From Thermoanaerobacterium sp. RBIITD (lineage in GTDB: Bacteria > Bacillota > Thermoanaerobacteria > Thermoanaerobacterales > Thermoanaerobacteraceae), in contig NZ_LT906662.1 of the NCBI RefSeq assembly GCF_900205865.1, positions 3,175,411-3,239,410 on the forward strand: a DNA stretch of 64,000 bases. Reading direction: 5' to 3'. Below the pieces are notes generated by a model. The model was not told where the DNA came from. It saw nothing but the letters and a program-made list of their open reading frames with translations, and ran no database searches. Shown here in pieces: positions 52,931 through 61,364 of this stretch. Both the position numbers and the translations under genes were made by a program. Every line of letters starts with the position of its first letter. Within the stretch, counting starts at the first letter, position 1.

Positions 52931-54772
52931 ATGAATAAAATACAACTCCTTGATGATACTTTAATAAATAAAATATCGGCTGGTGAAGTTGTGGAAAGGC
53001 CATCGTCAATCGTAAAAGAGCTTTTAGAAAATTCAATTGACGCTGGTAGCAAAAACATTACAATAGAAATAATGGAAGGTGGAATTCCTTACATTAAAAT
53101 TACAGATGATGGTTGCGGCATGAATGAAATTGATGCTGTTTTAGCATTTGGAAGACATGCTACAAGTAAAATTAAGACAATAAATGATTTGTATAATATT
53201 GAAACACTTGGATTCCGTGGTGAAGCATTGGCGAGTATTTCGGCTGTTTCAAAGGTGTTATTAAAAACCAAAGAAGATAATTCGCTATATGGAACACAAA
53301 TTAATATTGAAGGTGGCAAGATTATTAGTAAAACAAGATGCGGATGCCAAAAGGGTTGTATGATAGAAGTCAAAGATGTTTTTTACAACACTCCAGCAAG
53401 GAGAAAGTTTTTAAAACGTCCTTCGACAGAAGCAATGTATATTACTGATATAGTCTCTAAAATAGCTCTTTCACGGCCTGAAATATCTTTTAAATATATA
53501 AAGGACAAGAAATTTGAATTCATTACTACAGGAAATAATAGTATAGAGGATGTTATATTAAGGCTTTTTGGTAGAGATTTATATTCATCTTTGTTATCAT
53601 CAAAATATGATAGTGAATATTTAAAAATGAATATATTTTTATGTAAGCCATCTTATACTAAATCAAATCGCAATATGCAAATATTATTTGTTAATGGGCG
53701 TTTTGTGAAAAACAAAGTTTATAATGCTGCTATTGATGAAGCATATAAGACATTAATACCCATAAATAGGTATCCTATTGTTATTACATATATTGATATT
53801 GACTCAAGACAAATAGATGTTAATGTACATCCTTCAAAAATGGAAGTCAAATTTTCAAACGATAAGGATATCTTTGATGCGATTTATAAAACTATAAAAG
53901 ATGGTTTAAGTAAAACTAATTTAATTCCTAATGTTAAGTATGAAAAAAAATTTACTTTTGATAATATGGATAAAGAAGAAAAGATCGAACAGACTCAAAT
54001 AAATACATTACCTAATGGTCAAAATCGAAATAATATTTTTATTACTAATGATCAAAATATTTTTAAATCAAATGCAGTAAAAATGCAAGATAATGCTACA
54101 CAAAATAATATTGCATCAGAAAAAATCAATAATGAAAAAGTTTATGAAACAAATACAATTACTTATATTAAAGATTTTAATACATTACCAGATAATAAAC
54201 AATTAGATTACAAAATTGTAGGTGTGCTATTTTCAACTTATATAATAGTTGAAAAGGACGATATGGCATATGTTATTGACCAGCATGCAGCACATGAAAG
54301 AATATTATATGAAAGATTTATGTCGAACTATAATAAAGTACAAGGAAAGCAGACGACAATGCCGATATTAATAAATATAGAACCAGGTGATGAAGAAATA
54401 CTAAATGATAACAGGGATATACTCAATAGATTAGGTTATAAATTTGAGAATTTTGGTAATAATTCTATAATATTAAGAGAAGTACCAATAATATTAGGGC
54501 AACCAGAATCAAGGCAATTATTCATTGATATAATTGATAGACTGCGAGATAAAGACTTTGTGAACGATATTAGATTAAAAGAAGAAAATATTATTATGAT
54601 GGCATGTAAAAAGGCTGTTAAGGCGATGGATAAACTATCAAATGAAGAAATGAATTCTTTGTTTAATGATTTAAATATAACAAAAAATCCGTATACATGC
54701 CCGCATGGTCGCCCTGTTATTGTTTCAATTAAAAAATGTGAAATAGATAAAATGTTTAAACGAATAATGTAG
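52931..54772 (+). CDS. mutL: DNA mismatch repair endonuclease MutL
   Basis: 613 residues. N-terminal GHKL ATPase: ELLENSIDAGSKNI, ITDDGCGM, GFRGEALASI; a charged linker (about 335-420); C-terminal dimer/endonuclease domain with DQHAAHERILYE (metal-site motif DQHAx2Ex4E), ACKKAVKAMDKLS and CPHGRP. The presence of these three motifs means it nicks DNA itself, as expected in bacteria without MutH. Confidence 0.96.
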   Translation: MNKIQLLDDTLINKISAGEVVERPSSIVKELLENSIDAGSKNITIEIMEGGIPYIKITDDGCGMNEIDAVLAFGRHATSKIKTINDLYNIETLGFRGEALASISAVSKVLLKTKEDNSLYGTQINIEGGKIISKTRCGCQKGCMIEVKDVFYNTPARRKFLKRPSTEAMYITDIVSKIALSRPEISFKYIKDKKFEFITTGNNSIEDVILRLFGRDLYSSLLSSKYDSEYLKMNIFLCKPSYTKSNRNMQILFVNGRFVKNKVYNAAIDEAYKTLIPINRYPIVITYIDIDSRQIDVNVHPSKMEVKFSNDKDIFDAIYKTIKDGLSKTNLIPNVKYEKKFTFDNMDKEEKIEQTQINTLPNGQNRNNIFITNDQNIFKSNAVKMQDNATQNNIASEKINNEKVYETNTITYIKDFNTLPDNKQLDYKIVGVLFSTYIIVEKDDMAYVIDQHAAHERILYERFMSNYNKVQGKQTTMPILINIEPGDEEILNDNRDILNRLGYKFENFGNNSIILREVPIILGQPESRQLFIDIIDRLRDKDFVNDIRLKEENIIMMACKKAVKAMDKLSNEEMNSLFNDLNITKNPYTCPHGRPVIVSIKKCEIDKMFKRIM

Positions 54773-54782
54773 AGGTGGTTTA

Positions 54783-55733
54783 ATGGCAATACCATTACTT
54801 ATCATCGTAGGACCTACTGCGTCAGGAAAAACAAGATTGTCGGTAGAAATTGCGAAACACTACGATGGTGAAATTATTTCTGCCGACTCTATGCAGATCT
54901 ATAAGAAAATGGATGTCGGGACCGCTAAAGTTAAAGAAGAAGAAAAACAAGGAATTCCTCATTATATGATAGATATAGTTGATCCAAATGTCGAATTTAG
55001 TGTTGCTGAGTATGAAAAAATGACAAAACCAATTATTGATAATATATACAATAGAGGCAAAATACCTATTGTAGTTGGCGGAACAGGTTTATACATAGAC
55101 TCATTAATTTACACAATGAATTTTTCAGATTTTGTTAATAATCATGAATTTAGAAATGCATTAAAAAACATAGCAAGTGTTTATGGCAACGAATATTTGT
55201 TTAATAAATTAAAAAAAATAGATCCAATAGTTGCAAAAAAATTGCACCCCAATGATATAAGAAGGGTAATTAGGGCGCTTGAAGTGTATCAATTTACAGG
55301 CAAAACAATTTCACATTATCAAGAACAAAGTAGTAAGAGATTAAACACAAAATATAATCCAATAATGATAGGTTTAAATTATAGAGATAGAAACAAGTTG
55401 TATAAAAAAATTGATAATAGAGTAGATGAAATGATAAAAAATAATTTAGTAGATGAAGTGGTAAACTTGCTAAAAATAGGGTATAATAAGTATGATACTT
55501 CAATGCAAGCTTTGGGGTACAAAGAGTTTGTAGAGTATTTAGATGGTAAAATTACTCTTGATGAAGCTATTGAAAACTTAAAAAAAGGGACAAGGAGGTA
55601 TGCAAAAAGACAAATAACCTGGTTTAAAAGCTATAAAATTATAAAGTGGTTCTATATAGACGATTTTTCTGATTTCGATGAACTAAAGAAAAATATTATT
55701 GATTATTTAGCAGGAAAATTAAAATTTAAGTAG
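54783..55733 (+). CDS. miaA: tRNA dimethylallyltransferase
   Basis: Adds an isopentenyl group to A37 of tRNA, making the substrate of MiaB. 316 residues: P-loop VGPTASGKTRLSVEIA at 9-24, EIISADSMQIYKKMDVGTAK, VGGTGLYIDSLIY and RRYAKRQITWFK near 285. Its 3' end contains a sigma-H-like promoter for hfq. Confidence 0.96.
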   Translation: MAIPLLIIVGPTASGKTRLSVEIAKHYDGEIISADSMQIYKKMDVGTAKVKEEEKQGIPHYMIDIVDPNVEFSVAEYEKMTKPIIDNIYNRGKIPIVVGGTGLYIDSLIYTMNFSDFVNNHEFRNALKNIASVYGNEYLFNKLKKIDPIVAKKLHPNDIRRVIRALEVYQFTGKTISHYQEQSSKRLNTKYNPIMIGLNYRDRNKLYKKIDNRVDEMIKNNLVDEVVNLLKIGYNKYDTSMQALGYKEFVEYLDGKITLDEAIENLKKGTRRYAKRQITWFKSYKIIKWFYIDDFSDFDELKKNIIDYLAGKLKFK

Positions 55734-55738
55734 AATAT
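55710..55738 (+). promoter_or_regulatory. sigma-H-type promoter of hfq inside the miaA 3' end
   Basis: GCAGGAAAA, 11-nt spacer, GTAGAATAT: full sigma-H consensus, 36 nt before hfq. The -35 and spacer are within the last codons of miaA. Confidence 0.6.
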
Positions 55739-55774
55739 TAAATAATATTACAACATAAGAAGGGGGATGGCTCT

Positions 55775-56029
55775 ATGAATCAAAAAGCAGCTATCAATTT
55801 ACAAGATATATTTTTAAACCAGGTTAGAAAGGAACATATAGCAGTAACAGTATACTTGATTAACGGTTTTCAGTTAAAAGGAATGGTTAAAGGTTTTGAT
55901 AATTTTACCGTTGTTTTAGAGACAGATAATAAACAGCAGCAACTTATCTATAAACATGCTGTTTCTACAATAACTCCTTTAAAACCTGTAATATTTACGA
56001 CAACAGAAAAAGATGAAAAGCAACAGTAA
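55775..56029 (+). CDS. hfq: RNA chaperone Hfq
   Basis: 84 residues, forms a hexameric ring. Sm1 motif [35 protein letters not shown] (about 11-45, in adjoining parts) and Sm2 YKHAVSTI, a Lys-His variant of the YKHAIST signature. Short charged tail (TTEKDEKQQ). AAGGGGG ribosome site. miaA-hfq order is near universal. Own sigma-H-like promoter and a terminator. Confidence 0.96.
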   Translation: MNQKAAINLQDIFLNQVRKEHIAVTVYLINGFQLKGMVKGFDNFTVVLETDNKQQQLIYKHAVSTITPLKPVIFTTTEKDEKQQ

Positions 56030-56036
56030 GGAAAAA

Positions 56037-56069
56037 GAAAACAGTATTAGATAACTAATACTGTTTTTT
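56037..56069 (+). terminator. Terminator after hfq
   Basis: Stem AACAGTATTAG / CTAATACTGTT, 4-nt loop, six T. Confidence 0.85.
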
Positions 56070-56091
56070 AAAATCAGGAGGGTTTATAAAA

Positions 56092-56883
56092 ATGAAAATA
56101 GGATTTATAGGAACAGGTAATATGGGAACTGCATTGATAAAGGGCATAATAAATTCAAAAATAGTTGATCCGCAATATATAAATGTTTATGATCCATCAT
56201 CTGAAAAACTTTTAAAATTGAAGGATGAAACAAACGTAACTATTAAAGAAAATAATGTTGATGTTGCAAACGATAGTGATGTTATAATTTTAGCTATAAA
56301 ACCAAATATATATGATTCGGTCTTAAATGAAATAAAAGACGCTGTAACAGATAATAAAATTATAATTATTATTGCACCGGGTATTACGATTGAAAGAGTC
56401 AGGGATATATTAAAAAAGGGAAAAATAATTCGCACTATACCAAATACACCAGCTTTAATTGGTGAGGGAATTACTGCTATATCATATCCGGATAATATTT
56501 CAGTTAATGATAAAGAAACAGTCGAAAATATATTTAAATCATGTGGAGAAATTATCGAAGTAAAAGAAAATCTAATAGACGCAGCAATGTCCGTTTCAAG
56601 TTGCAGTCCTGCTTTTGTTTACATATTTATAGAGGCACTTGCAGATGCAGGTGTTTCATTAGGTTTACCCAGAGATATTTCTTATAAACTTGCTTCAAAA
56701 GCAGTTTCTGGTTCAGGCAGTATGGTATTAAATACAGGGTTTCATCCAGGATATTTGAAAGATATGGTTACATCACCAGGTGGAACGACAATTCAAGGTG
56801 TTAGAATGCTCGAAAAGTATGGTATGAGAAGTGCAGTAATTGAAGCTATTATAGCATCATATGAGAAAGTTAAAAGGAAGTAA
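56092..56883 (+). CDS. proC: Pyrroline-5-carboxylate reductase
   Basis: Last step of proline synthesis. 263 residues: NAD(P)-binding IGFIGTGNMGTALIKGI at 3-19, VILAIKPN near 64, IRTIPNTPALIGEGI near 110 and the signature SSCSPAFVYIFIEALADAGVSLGLPR (about 165-190, Pro5C reductase pattern). AGGAGG ribosome site; rnhA begins one base after its stop. Confidence 0.95.
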   Translation: MKIGFIGTGNMGTALIKGIINSKIVDPQYINVYDPSSEKLLKLKDETNVTIKENNVDVANDSDVIILAIKPNIYDSVLNEIKDAVTDNKIIIIIAPGITIERVRDILKKGKIIRTIPNTPALIGEGITAISYPDNISVNDKETVENIFKSCGEIIEVKENLIDAAMSVSSCSPAFVYIFIEALADAGVSLGLPRDISYKLASKAVSGSGSMVLNTGFHPGYLKDMVTSPGGTTIQGVRMLEKYGMRSAVIEAIIASYEKVKRK

Positions 56884-56884
56884 A

Positions 56885-57349
56885 ATGGATATTGTTACGG
56901 AAGTAGATATATATACAGACGGAGCTTGCAGTGGGAATCCGGGTCCTGGCGGTTGGGGTGCAATATTAATTTATAAGGATATTCAAAAAGAAATATCAGG
57001 TTATGAGGAAAATACAACTAATAACAGAATGGAGTTAACAGCAGCTATAAAAGCATTAAGTCAGCTTAAAAAACCTTGTAAAGTCAATTTACATAGTGAT
57101 AGTAGTTATCTTGTAAATGCTTTTAATCAAAAATGGATTGACAAATGGCAGAAAAGAAATTGGATAAAATCTGACAAGACGCTTGTAGAAAATAAGGACC
57201 TTTGGATGAAACTTTTAGAATTGACATCTTTACATGATGTTAAGTGGATAAAGGTTAAAGGCCATGCAGATAATGAATACAATAATAGATGTGACAAACT
57301 TGCAACAGATGAAATTAAAAAACACAACTATAAATTTGATAAAAATTAG
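56885..57349 (+). CDS. rnhA: Ribonuclease HI
   Basis: Cuts RNA in RNA-DNA hybrids. 154 residues with active-site Asp in YTDGACSGNPGPGGW, Glu in NNRMELTAAI, Asp in HSDSSYLVNA and Asp in GHADNEYNNRCDKLA. ATG 56885 was chosen; the frame extends into proC without a ribosome site. Normal E. coli-type length with the basic protrusion (KWIDKWQKRNW). Confidence 0.94.
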   Translation: MDIVTEVDIYTDGACSGNPGPGGWGAILIYKDIQKEISGYEENTTNNRMELTAAIKALSQLKKPCKVNLHSDSSYLVNAFNQKWIDKWQKRNWIKSDKTLVENKDLWMKLLELTSLHDVKWIKVKGHADNEYNNRCDKLATDEIKKHNYKFDKN

Positions 57350-57353
57350 TAAA

Positions 57354-57389
57354 TCCAATTATACGAAATAACTATTTCGTATAATTGGA
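57354..57389. repeat. Perfect 15-bp inverted repeat between rnhA and the recombinase gene
   Basis: TCCAATTATACGAAA and its exact complement around a 6-nt loop TAACTA. No T run follows (ACTTTATA). It may be a rho-independent terminator lacking its tail, or a binding site. Confidence 0.85.
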
Positions 57390-57416
57390 ACTTTATAATA
57401 CAGAGGAGAAATATCA

Positions 57417-58403
57417 ATGGATCATGAAAATAATATATCTAATGAAATATTACCACCTATACTTGAAGAATTCCTTAATTACTTCTCCACTATCAAAGCA
57501 AGATCGCCTAATACAATAAAGGCGTATACATATGACCTAACATTATTTTTAAAGTTCATGAAAGTTAGAAAAAATTTAGCAAAGGATGCTAATTTTGATA
57601 ATATAGATATTAGTGACGTTGATACCAACTTCATAGAATCAATCTGTTTAAATGACTTATATGCATATTTATCCTTTGTAGCAAATGAGCGTTCAAATAC
57701 ACCCCCTGCTCGCGCTCGTAAAGTAGCAAGCCTTAGGTCGTTTTATAATTATCTTTATACAAAGTCTAAAGTTATATCAAAAAACCCTGCACAAGAACTT
57801 GAATCACCTAAGCTTGGAATTAGACAACCGGTTTATTTGACACTAGATGAAAGCAAAAAATTACTCGATTCGATTGAGGGCCCATTTAAAGAACGAGACT
57901 ATGCTATTATTACCTTATTTTTAAATTGTGGTTTAAGGCTCTCTGAGCTTGCAAATATAAATATAAATGATATAAAAGATGATAAATTAACCGTGATTGG
58001 TAAAGGCAATAAGCAAAGAACTGTATATTTAAATGATGCGTGTATAAATGCTATTAATGAATATTTAAAAGTAAGGCCACATGATAGCGTCAAAGATAAA
58101 AAAGCACTCTTTTTAAGCAAAAGATTACAGAGAATAAGTATAAAAACAATTCAATATTTAGTAAAAAAATATTTAAGAGATGCTAATCTAGATGGAAAAA
58201 AATATTCTACACACAAATTAAGGCATACAGCAGCTACATTAATGTATAGATATGGCAAAGTTGATATAAGAACACTCCAAAGGCTTTTAGGTCATTCAAA
58301 TGTATCTACAACACAAATATATACGCATGTTGATGATGCTCAATTAAGAGATGCTGTTTATAAAAATCCTCTCTCAGAGATAAATCATGATAAAAAGAAC
58401 TAA
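57417..58403 (+). CDS. xerC: XerC-like tyrosine recombinase
   Basis: 328 residues, with every catalytic residue: Arg in NCGLRLSELANI, Lys in GKGNKQRTVYL, HKLRH, LLGH and Tyr in TTQIYTHVDD. N-terminal core-binding domain (SPNTIKAYTYDLTLFLKFM) is longer than usual, with a 20-residue insertion (VRKNLAKDANFDNIDISDVD). Stands just upstream of lexA, as in several Clostridia. Likely resolves chromosome dimers; it may be the working Xer enzyme, since the xerD-position gene is degenerate. Confidence 0.9.
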   Translation: MDHENNISNEILPPILEEFLNYFSTIKARSPNTIKAYTYDLTLFLKFMKVRKNLAKDANFDNIDISDVDTNFIESICLNDLYAYLSFVANERSNTPPARARKVASLRSFYNYLYTKSKVISKNPAQELESPKLGIRQPVYLTLDESKKLLDSIEGPFKERDYAIITLFLNCGLRLSELANININDIKDDKLTVIGKGNKQRTVYLNDACINAINEYLKVRPHDSVKDKKALFLSKRLQRISIKTIQYLVKKYLRDANLDGKKYSTHKLRHTAATLMYRYGKVDIRTLQRLLGHSNVSTTQIYTHVDDAQLRDAVYKNPLSEINHDKKN

Positions 58404-58409
58404 TGTTTG
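58396..58409 (+). promoter_or_regulatory. LexA (SOS) box before lexA
   Basis: AGAACTAATGTTTG against the Gram-positive consensus CGAACRNRYGTTYG: two mismatches. It covers the upstream stop codon and touches the -35 hexamer, so LexA bound here would block its own promoter. Confidence 0.6.
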
Positions 58410-58434
58410 ATTTTTAATAAAATTATGTTATAAT
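58407..58434 (+). promoter_or_regulatory. sigma-A promoter of lexA
   Basis: TTGATT, 16 nt, TATAAT, with TG one base before the -10. Confidence 0.65.
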
Positions 58435-58460
58435 GTTTTTATACTGGGAGGGATTATAAT

Positions 58461-59087
58461 ATGAAAGACGATAAATCAAAAATAAGTCTAAAACAACAGG
58501 AAATTATTGATTTTATTAAAGAGGAAATAAATAGAAAGGGTTATCCACCATCTGTTAGAGAAATATGTAAAGCTGTTGGTTTAAAATCAACTTCAACAGT
58601 TCATGGACATCTATCAAGACTAGAGAAAAAGGGATACATAAGAAGAGATCCAACAAAACCGAGAGCTATTGAAGTTTTAAACAATGGAATACGAGAATTT
58701 AGTGATGTAATTAAGATTCCTGTTATTGGGAAAGTAACAGCCGGAACTCCAATTTTAGCTGTAGAAAATATAGATGAATACTATTCTATTCCGAGAGACC
58801 TTGTAAATGGATATGAATGTGAAAGTTTTATATTAAAAGTGCGTGGCGAAAGTATGATAAATGCAGGAATATTAGATGGTGATTATATTATAGTAAGAAG
58901 ACAATCTTTCGCAGATAATGGTGATATTGTTGTAGCCTTAATTGATGATGAAGCTACTGTTAAAAGATTTTTTAAAGAAACTGACCATATACGTTTGCAG
59001 CCTGAAAACCCAACTATGGAGCCAATTATTGTAAATAATGTTATAGTACTTGGAAAAGTTACGGGTGTAATAAGAAAGCTCAAATAA
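58461..59087 (+). CDS. lexA: SOS repressor LexA
   Basis: 208 residues: winged helix-turn-helix ([23 protein letters not shown], 28-50 in two parts), Ala-Gly cleavage site in VTAGTPI (about 94-98), catalytic Ser in [10 protein letters not shown] and Lys in EATVKRFF. RecA-stimulated self-cleavage opens the SOS regulon. SOS box upstream indicates autoregulation. A long palindrome covers its stop codon. Confidence 0.96.
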   Translation: MKDDKSKISLKQQEIIDFIKEEINRKGYPPSVREICKAVGLKSTSTVHGHLSRLEKKGYIRRDPTKPRAIEVLNNGIREFSDVIKIPVIGKVTAGTPILAVENIDEYYSIPRDLVNGYECESFILKVRGESMINAGILDGDYIIVRRQSFADNGDIVVALIDDEATVKRFFKETDHIRLQPENPTMEPIIVNNVIVLGKVTGVIRKLK

Positions 59088-59111
59088 AAGTATATACTTT
59101 TATTTGAGCTT
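59076..59111. terminator. 36-nt perfect palindrome, bidirectional terminator between lexA and the convergent gene
   Basis: 18-nt half AAGCTCAAATAAAAGTAT followed directly by its complement, so the hairpin has a minimal loop. It includes the last codons of lexA and ends 4 nt before the stop of the minus-strand gene. Confidence 0.75.
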
Positions 59112-59114
59112 AAC

Positions 59115-60401
59115 TTATATCTTAATTAGACCTTTATTTGCCATATTACTAATTGCTATCATTAAACTTAGTTTTACTTGATAATACGATAATCCACCTT
59201 GCACATAAGCTGTATATGGCTTTCTTATTGGTGCATCTGCACTTAATTCAATAGATGACCCTTGTATAAAACCACCAGCGGCCATAATAACCTGATCTTC
59301 ATATCCTGGCATATCCCAAGGTTCTGGTATTACATGTGAATCAACTGGCGACCCTTTTTGAATACTTTGTATAAATGTAATTAATTCATCTTTTGTATTA
59401 AATCTCACTGCCTGAACAATATCACTACGTTTATCATTATATTTTGGAAGAACATCATAACCCAGTATTTCCATAACTCTCGATAAAAGTATAGCACCTT
59501 TTAGAGCATTGCCTACAATTAAAGGTGACAAAAATAAACCTTGTAAAATCAAACGATTTATATTTAATGAAGGTCCAACCTTCTTGCCGATTCCCGGTGC
59601 GTACAATCTATATCCTGCTTTTTCAACAAGCTCTTTTTTACCTGCAACATAACCGCCTGTCGGAGATATTCCCCCACCGGCATTTTTTATAAGTGAACCA
59701 GCAATTATATCCGCTCCAGCTTCAATAGGTTCATATTCTTCAGTAAATTCTCCATAACAATTGTCAACAAACACTATAACATCTGCTTTTTTATTTTTAA
59801 TTTTTGATATCGTATCTTTAATATCTTGTATTGACAGAGATTCCCTGAAATCATATCCTTTTGACCTTTGTATCATAACCATTTTCGTCTTATCACTTAT
59901 ATTATTAAGAAGTAAGTCTATGTCAATTTTTCCGCTAGATAAAAGTGGAATTTCTTTATATGATATACAATAGTCCTTTAAAGAACCGTTATTATCATTT
60001 CCCTTTCCTATTATCTCATCAAGTGTATCATAAGGTTTGCCACAAGCAGATATAAGCTCATCATTTGGCCTTAAATTAGAATATAGGCATAATGATATGG
60101 CATGGGTTCCTGAAACTATCTGAGGCCTTACTAAGGCGTCTTCAGCATTAAAAACATCAGCATATATTTTTTCAATTATGTCTCTTCCAATATCACCATA
60201 TCCATATCCAGTTGTACCATTGAAATGAATATCACTTAATTTATTTTTCTGCATACTATATAATATTTTGTATTGATTGTTTTCGACAATAGTATCTACT
60301 TTTTTAAATTCTATTTTAACATCATCTTCTGCTTTTTCTAACAAAAAAATAACATCTTTTGAGATGTTGAAGCAGGCTTTTAATTTATTCTCATTTACCA
60401 T
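59115..60401 (-). CDS. Methionine gamma-lyase family PLP protein (YnbB family)
   Basis: 428 residues of a fold-type I PLP family once called aluminium resistance proteins. PLP-Lys in GSLIKNAGGGISPTGGY near 238-254, and DNCYGEFTEEYEP. B. subtilis ynbB, also close to hfq, is the homologue; substrate unproven. I start at ATG 60401 because GAGAGG lies about 9 nt upstream; an in-frame ATG at 60431 lies in spoVK. It starts 4 nt after the spoVK stop, so the two are co-transcribed. Confidence 0.87.
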   Translation of the reverse strand: MVNENKLKACFNISKDVIFLLEKAEDDVKIEFKKVDTIVENNQYKILYSMQKNKLSDIHFNGTTGYGYGDIGRDIIEKIYADVFNAEDALVRPQIVSGTHAISLCLYSNLRPNDELISACGKPYDTLDEIIGKGNDNNGSLKDYCISYKEIPLLSSGKIDIDLLLNNISDKTKMVMIQRSKGYDFRESLSIQDIKDTISKIKNKKADVIVFVDNCYGEFTEEYEPIEAGADIIAGSLIKNAGGGISPTGGYVAGKKELVEKAGYRLYAPGIGKKVGPSLNINRLILQGLFLSPLIVGNALKGAILLSRVMEILGYDVLPKYNDKRSDIVQAVRFNTKDELITFIQSIQKGSPVDSHVIPEPWDMPGYEDQVIMAAGGFIQGSSIELSADAPIRKPYTAYVQGGLSYYQVKLSLMIAISNMANKGLIKI

Positions 60402-60405
60402 TTTT

Positions 60406-61293
60406 TCAATCCTCTCTAATATCAATTGCATCGATAATCATTAAATCGTTCTTAGTAATTGTCCTTTTATTCATTATTCTAACTGCATGTTTTCTTATTG
60501 CTCTTTCAATAATATTTCTTACAAGTCTGGCATTGCCCATTTCTCTTGTTGTACTATCGTATATCAATGACTTCATAATTTTTCTTTTTGCATTATCAGT
60601 AAGTATATATTGTCTATTTTTTACCATCAATTCAGCTATTAATAATAGTTCATCGATTGTATAATCAGGAAAATCAATTTTGATAGGAAATCTCGACCTT
60701 AATCCTGGGTTTGTACTTAAAAAGTATTCCATTTCATCTCTATACCCTGCAAGGATCAATATAAACTTATCTTTATAGTCTTCCATGGCTTTAACAAGTG
60801 TATCTATGGCTTCTTTACCAAAATCTTTTTCCCCACCTCTGGCAAGTGAATATGCTTCATCAACAAATAAAATTCCGCCTAATGATTTTTTCACACTTTC
60901 TTGAACTCTATGTGCAGTATGGCCTATATATTCTCCAACAAGGTCAGCTCTTTCGACTTCAATTACATGGCCTTTCTCTAGGACTCCAATACCTTTCAAT
61001 AGTTTACCAAGAATACGTGCAACAGTCGTCTTACCTGTACCGGGATTGCCTTTAAATACCATATGTAAGACTATTGGATCCGTAGATAATCCTTCTTTTT
61101 CTCTTCTTTTTTGCAATTGTTCTAATGCATATAGTTCATTTATAATTTGTTTTACTTTATTTAAACCAATTAAAGAGTCAAGTTCCTTTAATGCTTCTTT
61201 TTCGAGATTTTTATCATGATCAATATCATTTAAATCATATTTTGGCTTTTTTTCAAGTTTGAAATTATCAAGATGAATAGGCCACATTCCCAT
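60406..61293 (-). CDS. spoVK: Stage V sporulation protein K (AAA ATPase)
   Basis: Mother-cell AAA+ ATPase needed for spore maturation. About 295 residues: N-terminal linker, EALKELDSLIGLNKVK, Walker A FKGNPGTGKTTVARILGKLL near 88-100, Walker B GILFVDEAYSLARGG near 143, arginine finger region NPGLRSRFP. GTG 61302 is also possible but its ribosome site (GGGAT) abuts it; ATG 61293 is better spaced. A sigma-E-like promoter and a long inverted repeat lie just upstream. Confidence 0.9.
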   Translation of the reverse strand: MGMWPIHLDNFKLEKKPKYDLNDIDHDKNLEKEALKELDSLIGLNKVKQIINELYALEQLQKRREKEGLSTDPIVLHMVFKGNPGTGKTTVARILGKLLKGIGVLEKGHVIEVERADLVGEYIGHTAHRVQESVKKSLGGILFVDEAYSLARGGEKDFGKEAIDTLVKAMEDYKDKFILILAGYRDEMEYFLSTNPGLRSRFPIKIDFPDYTIDELLLIAELMVKNRQYILTDNAKRKIMKSLIYDSTTREMGNARLVRNIIERAIRKHAVRIMNKRTITKNDLMIIDAIDIRED

Positions 61294-61298
61294 ATGAA

Positions 61299-61346
61299 TC
61301 ACATCCCAATTTTATGTTTATATTATTTTATGATATTGGGATGTGA
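61299..61346 (-). repeat. 12-bp inverted repeat covering the spoVK ribosome site
   Basis: TCACATCCCAAT (61299-61310) and ATTGGGATGTGA (61335-61346), loop of 24 nt, perfect match. On the minus strand the downstream arm contains the GGGATG that serves as the spoVK ribosome site. Confidence 0.8.
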
Positions 61347-61353
61347 AATGTTC
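61325..61353 (-). promoter_or_regulatory. sigma-E-like promoter of spoVK
   Basis: Minus strand: GAACATT, 14 nt, CATAAAAT; one mismatch in each element of KMATATT-N14-CATACAHT. spoVK is sigma-E dependent in B. subtilis. Confidence 0.5.
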
Positions 61354-61364
61354 TTATTAATTGA

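Noticed and set aside
57354-57389. loxP-like site
   Set aside because: The arms contain TTCGTATA as in loxP, but their orientation around the spacer is reversed and there is no phage context.
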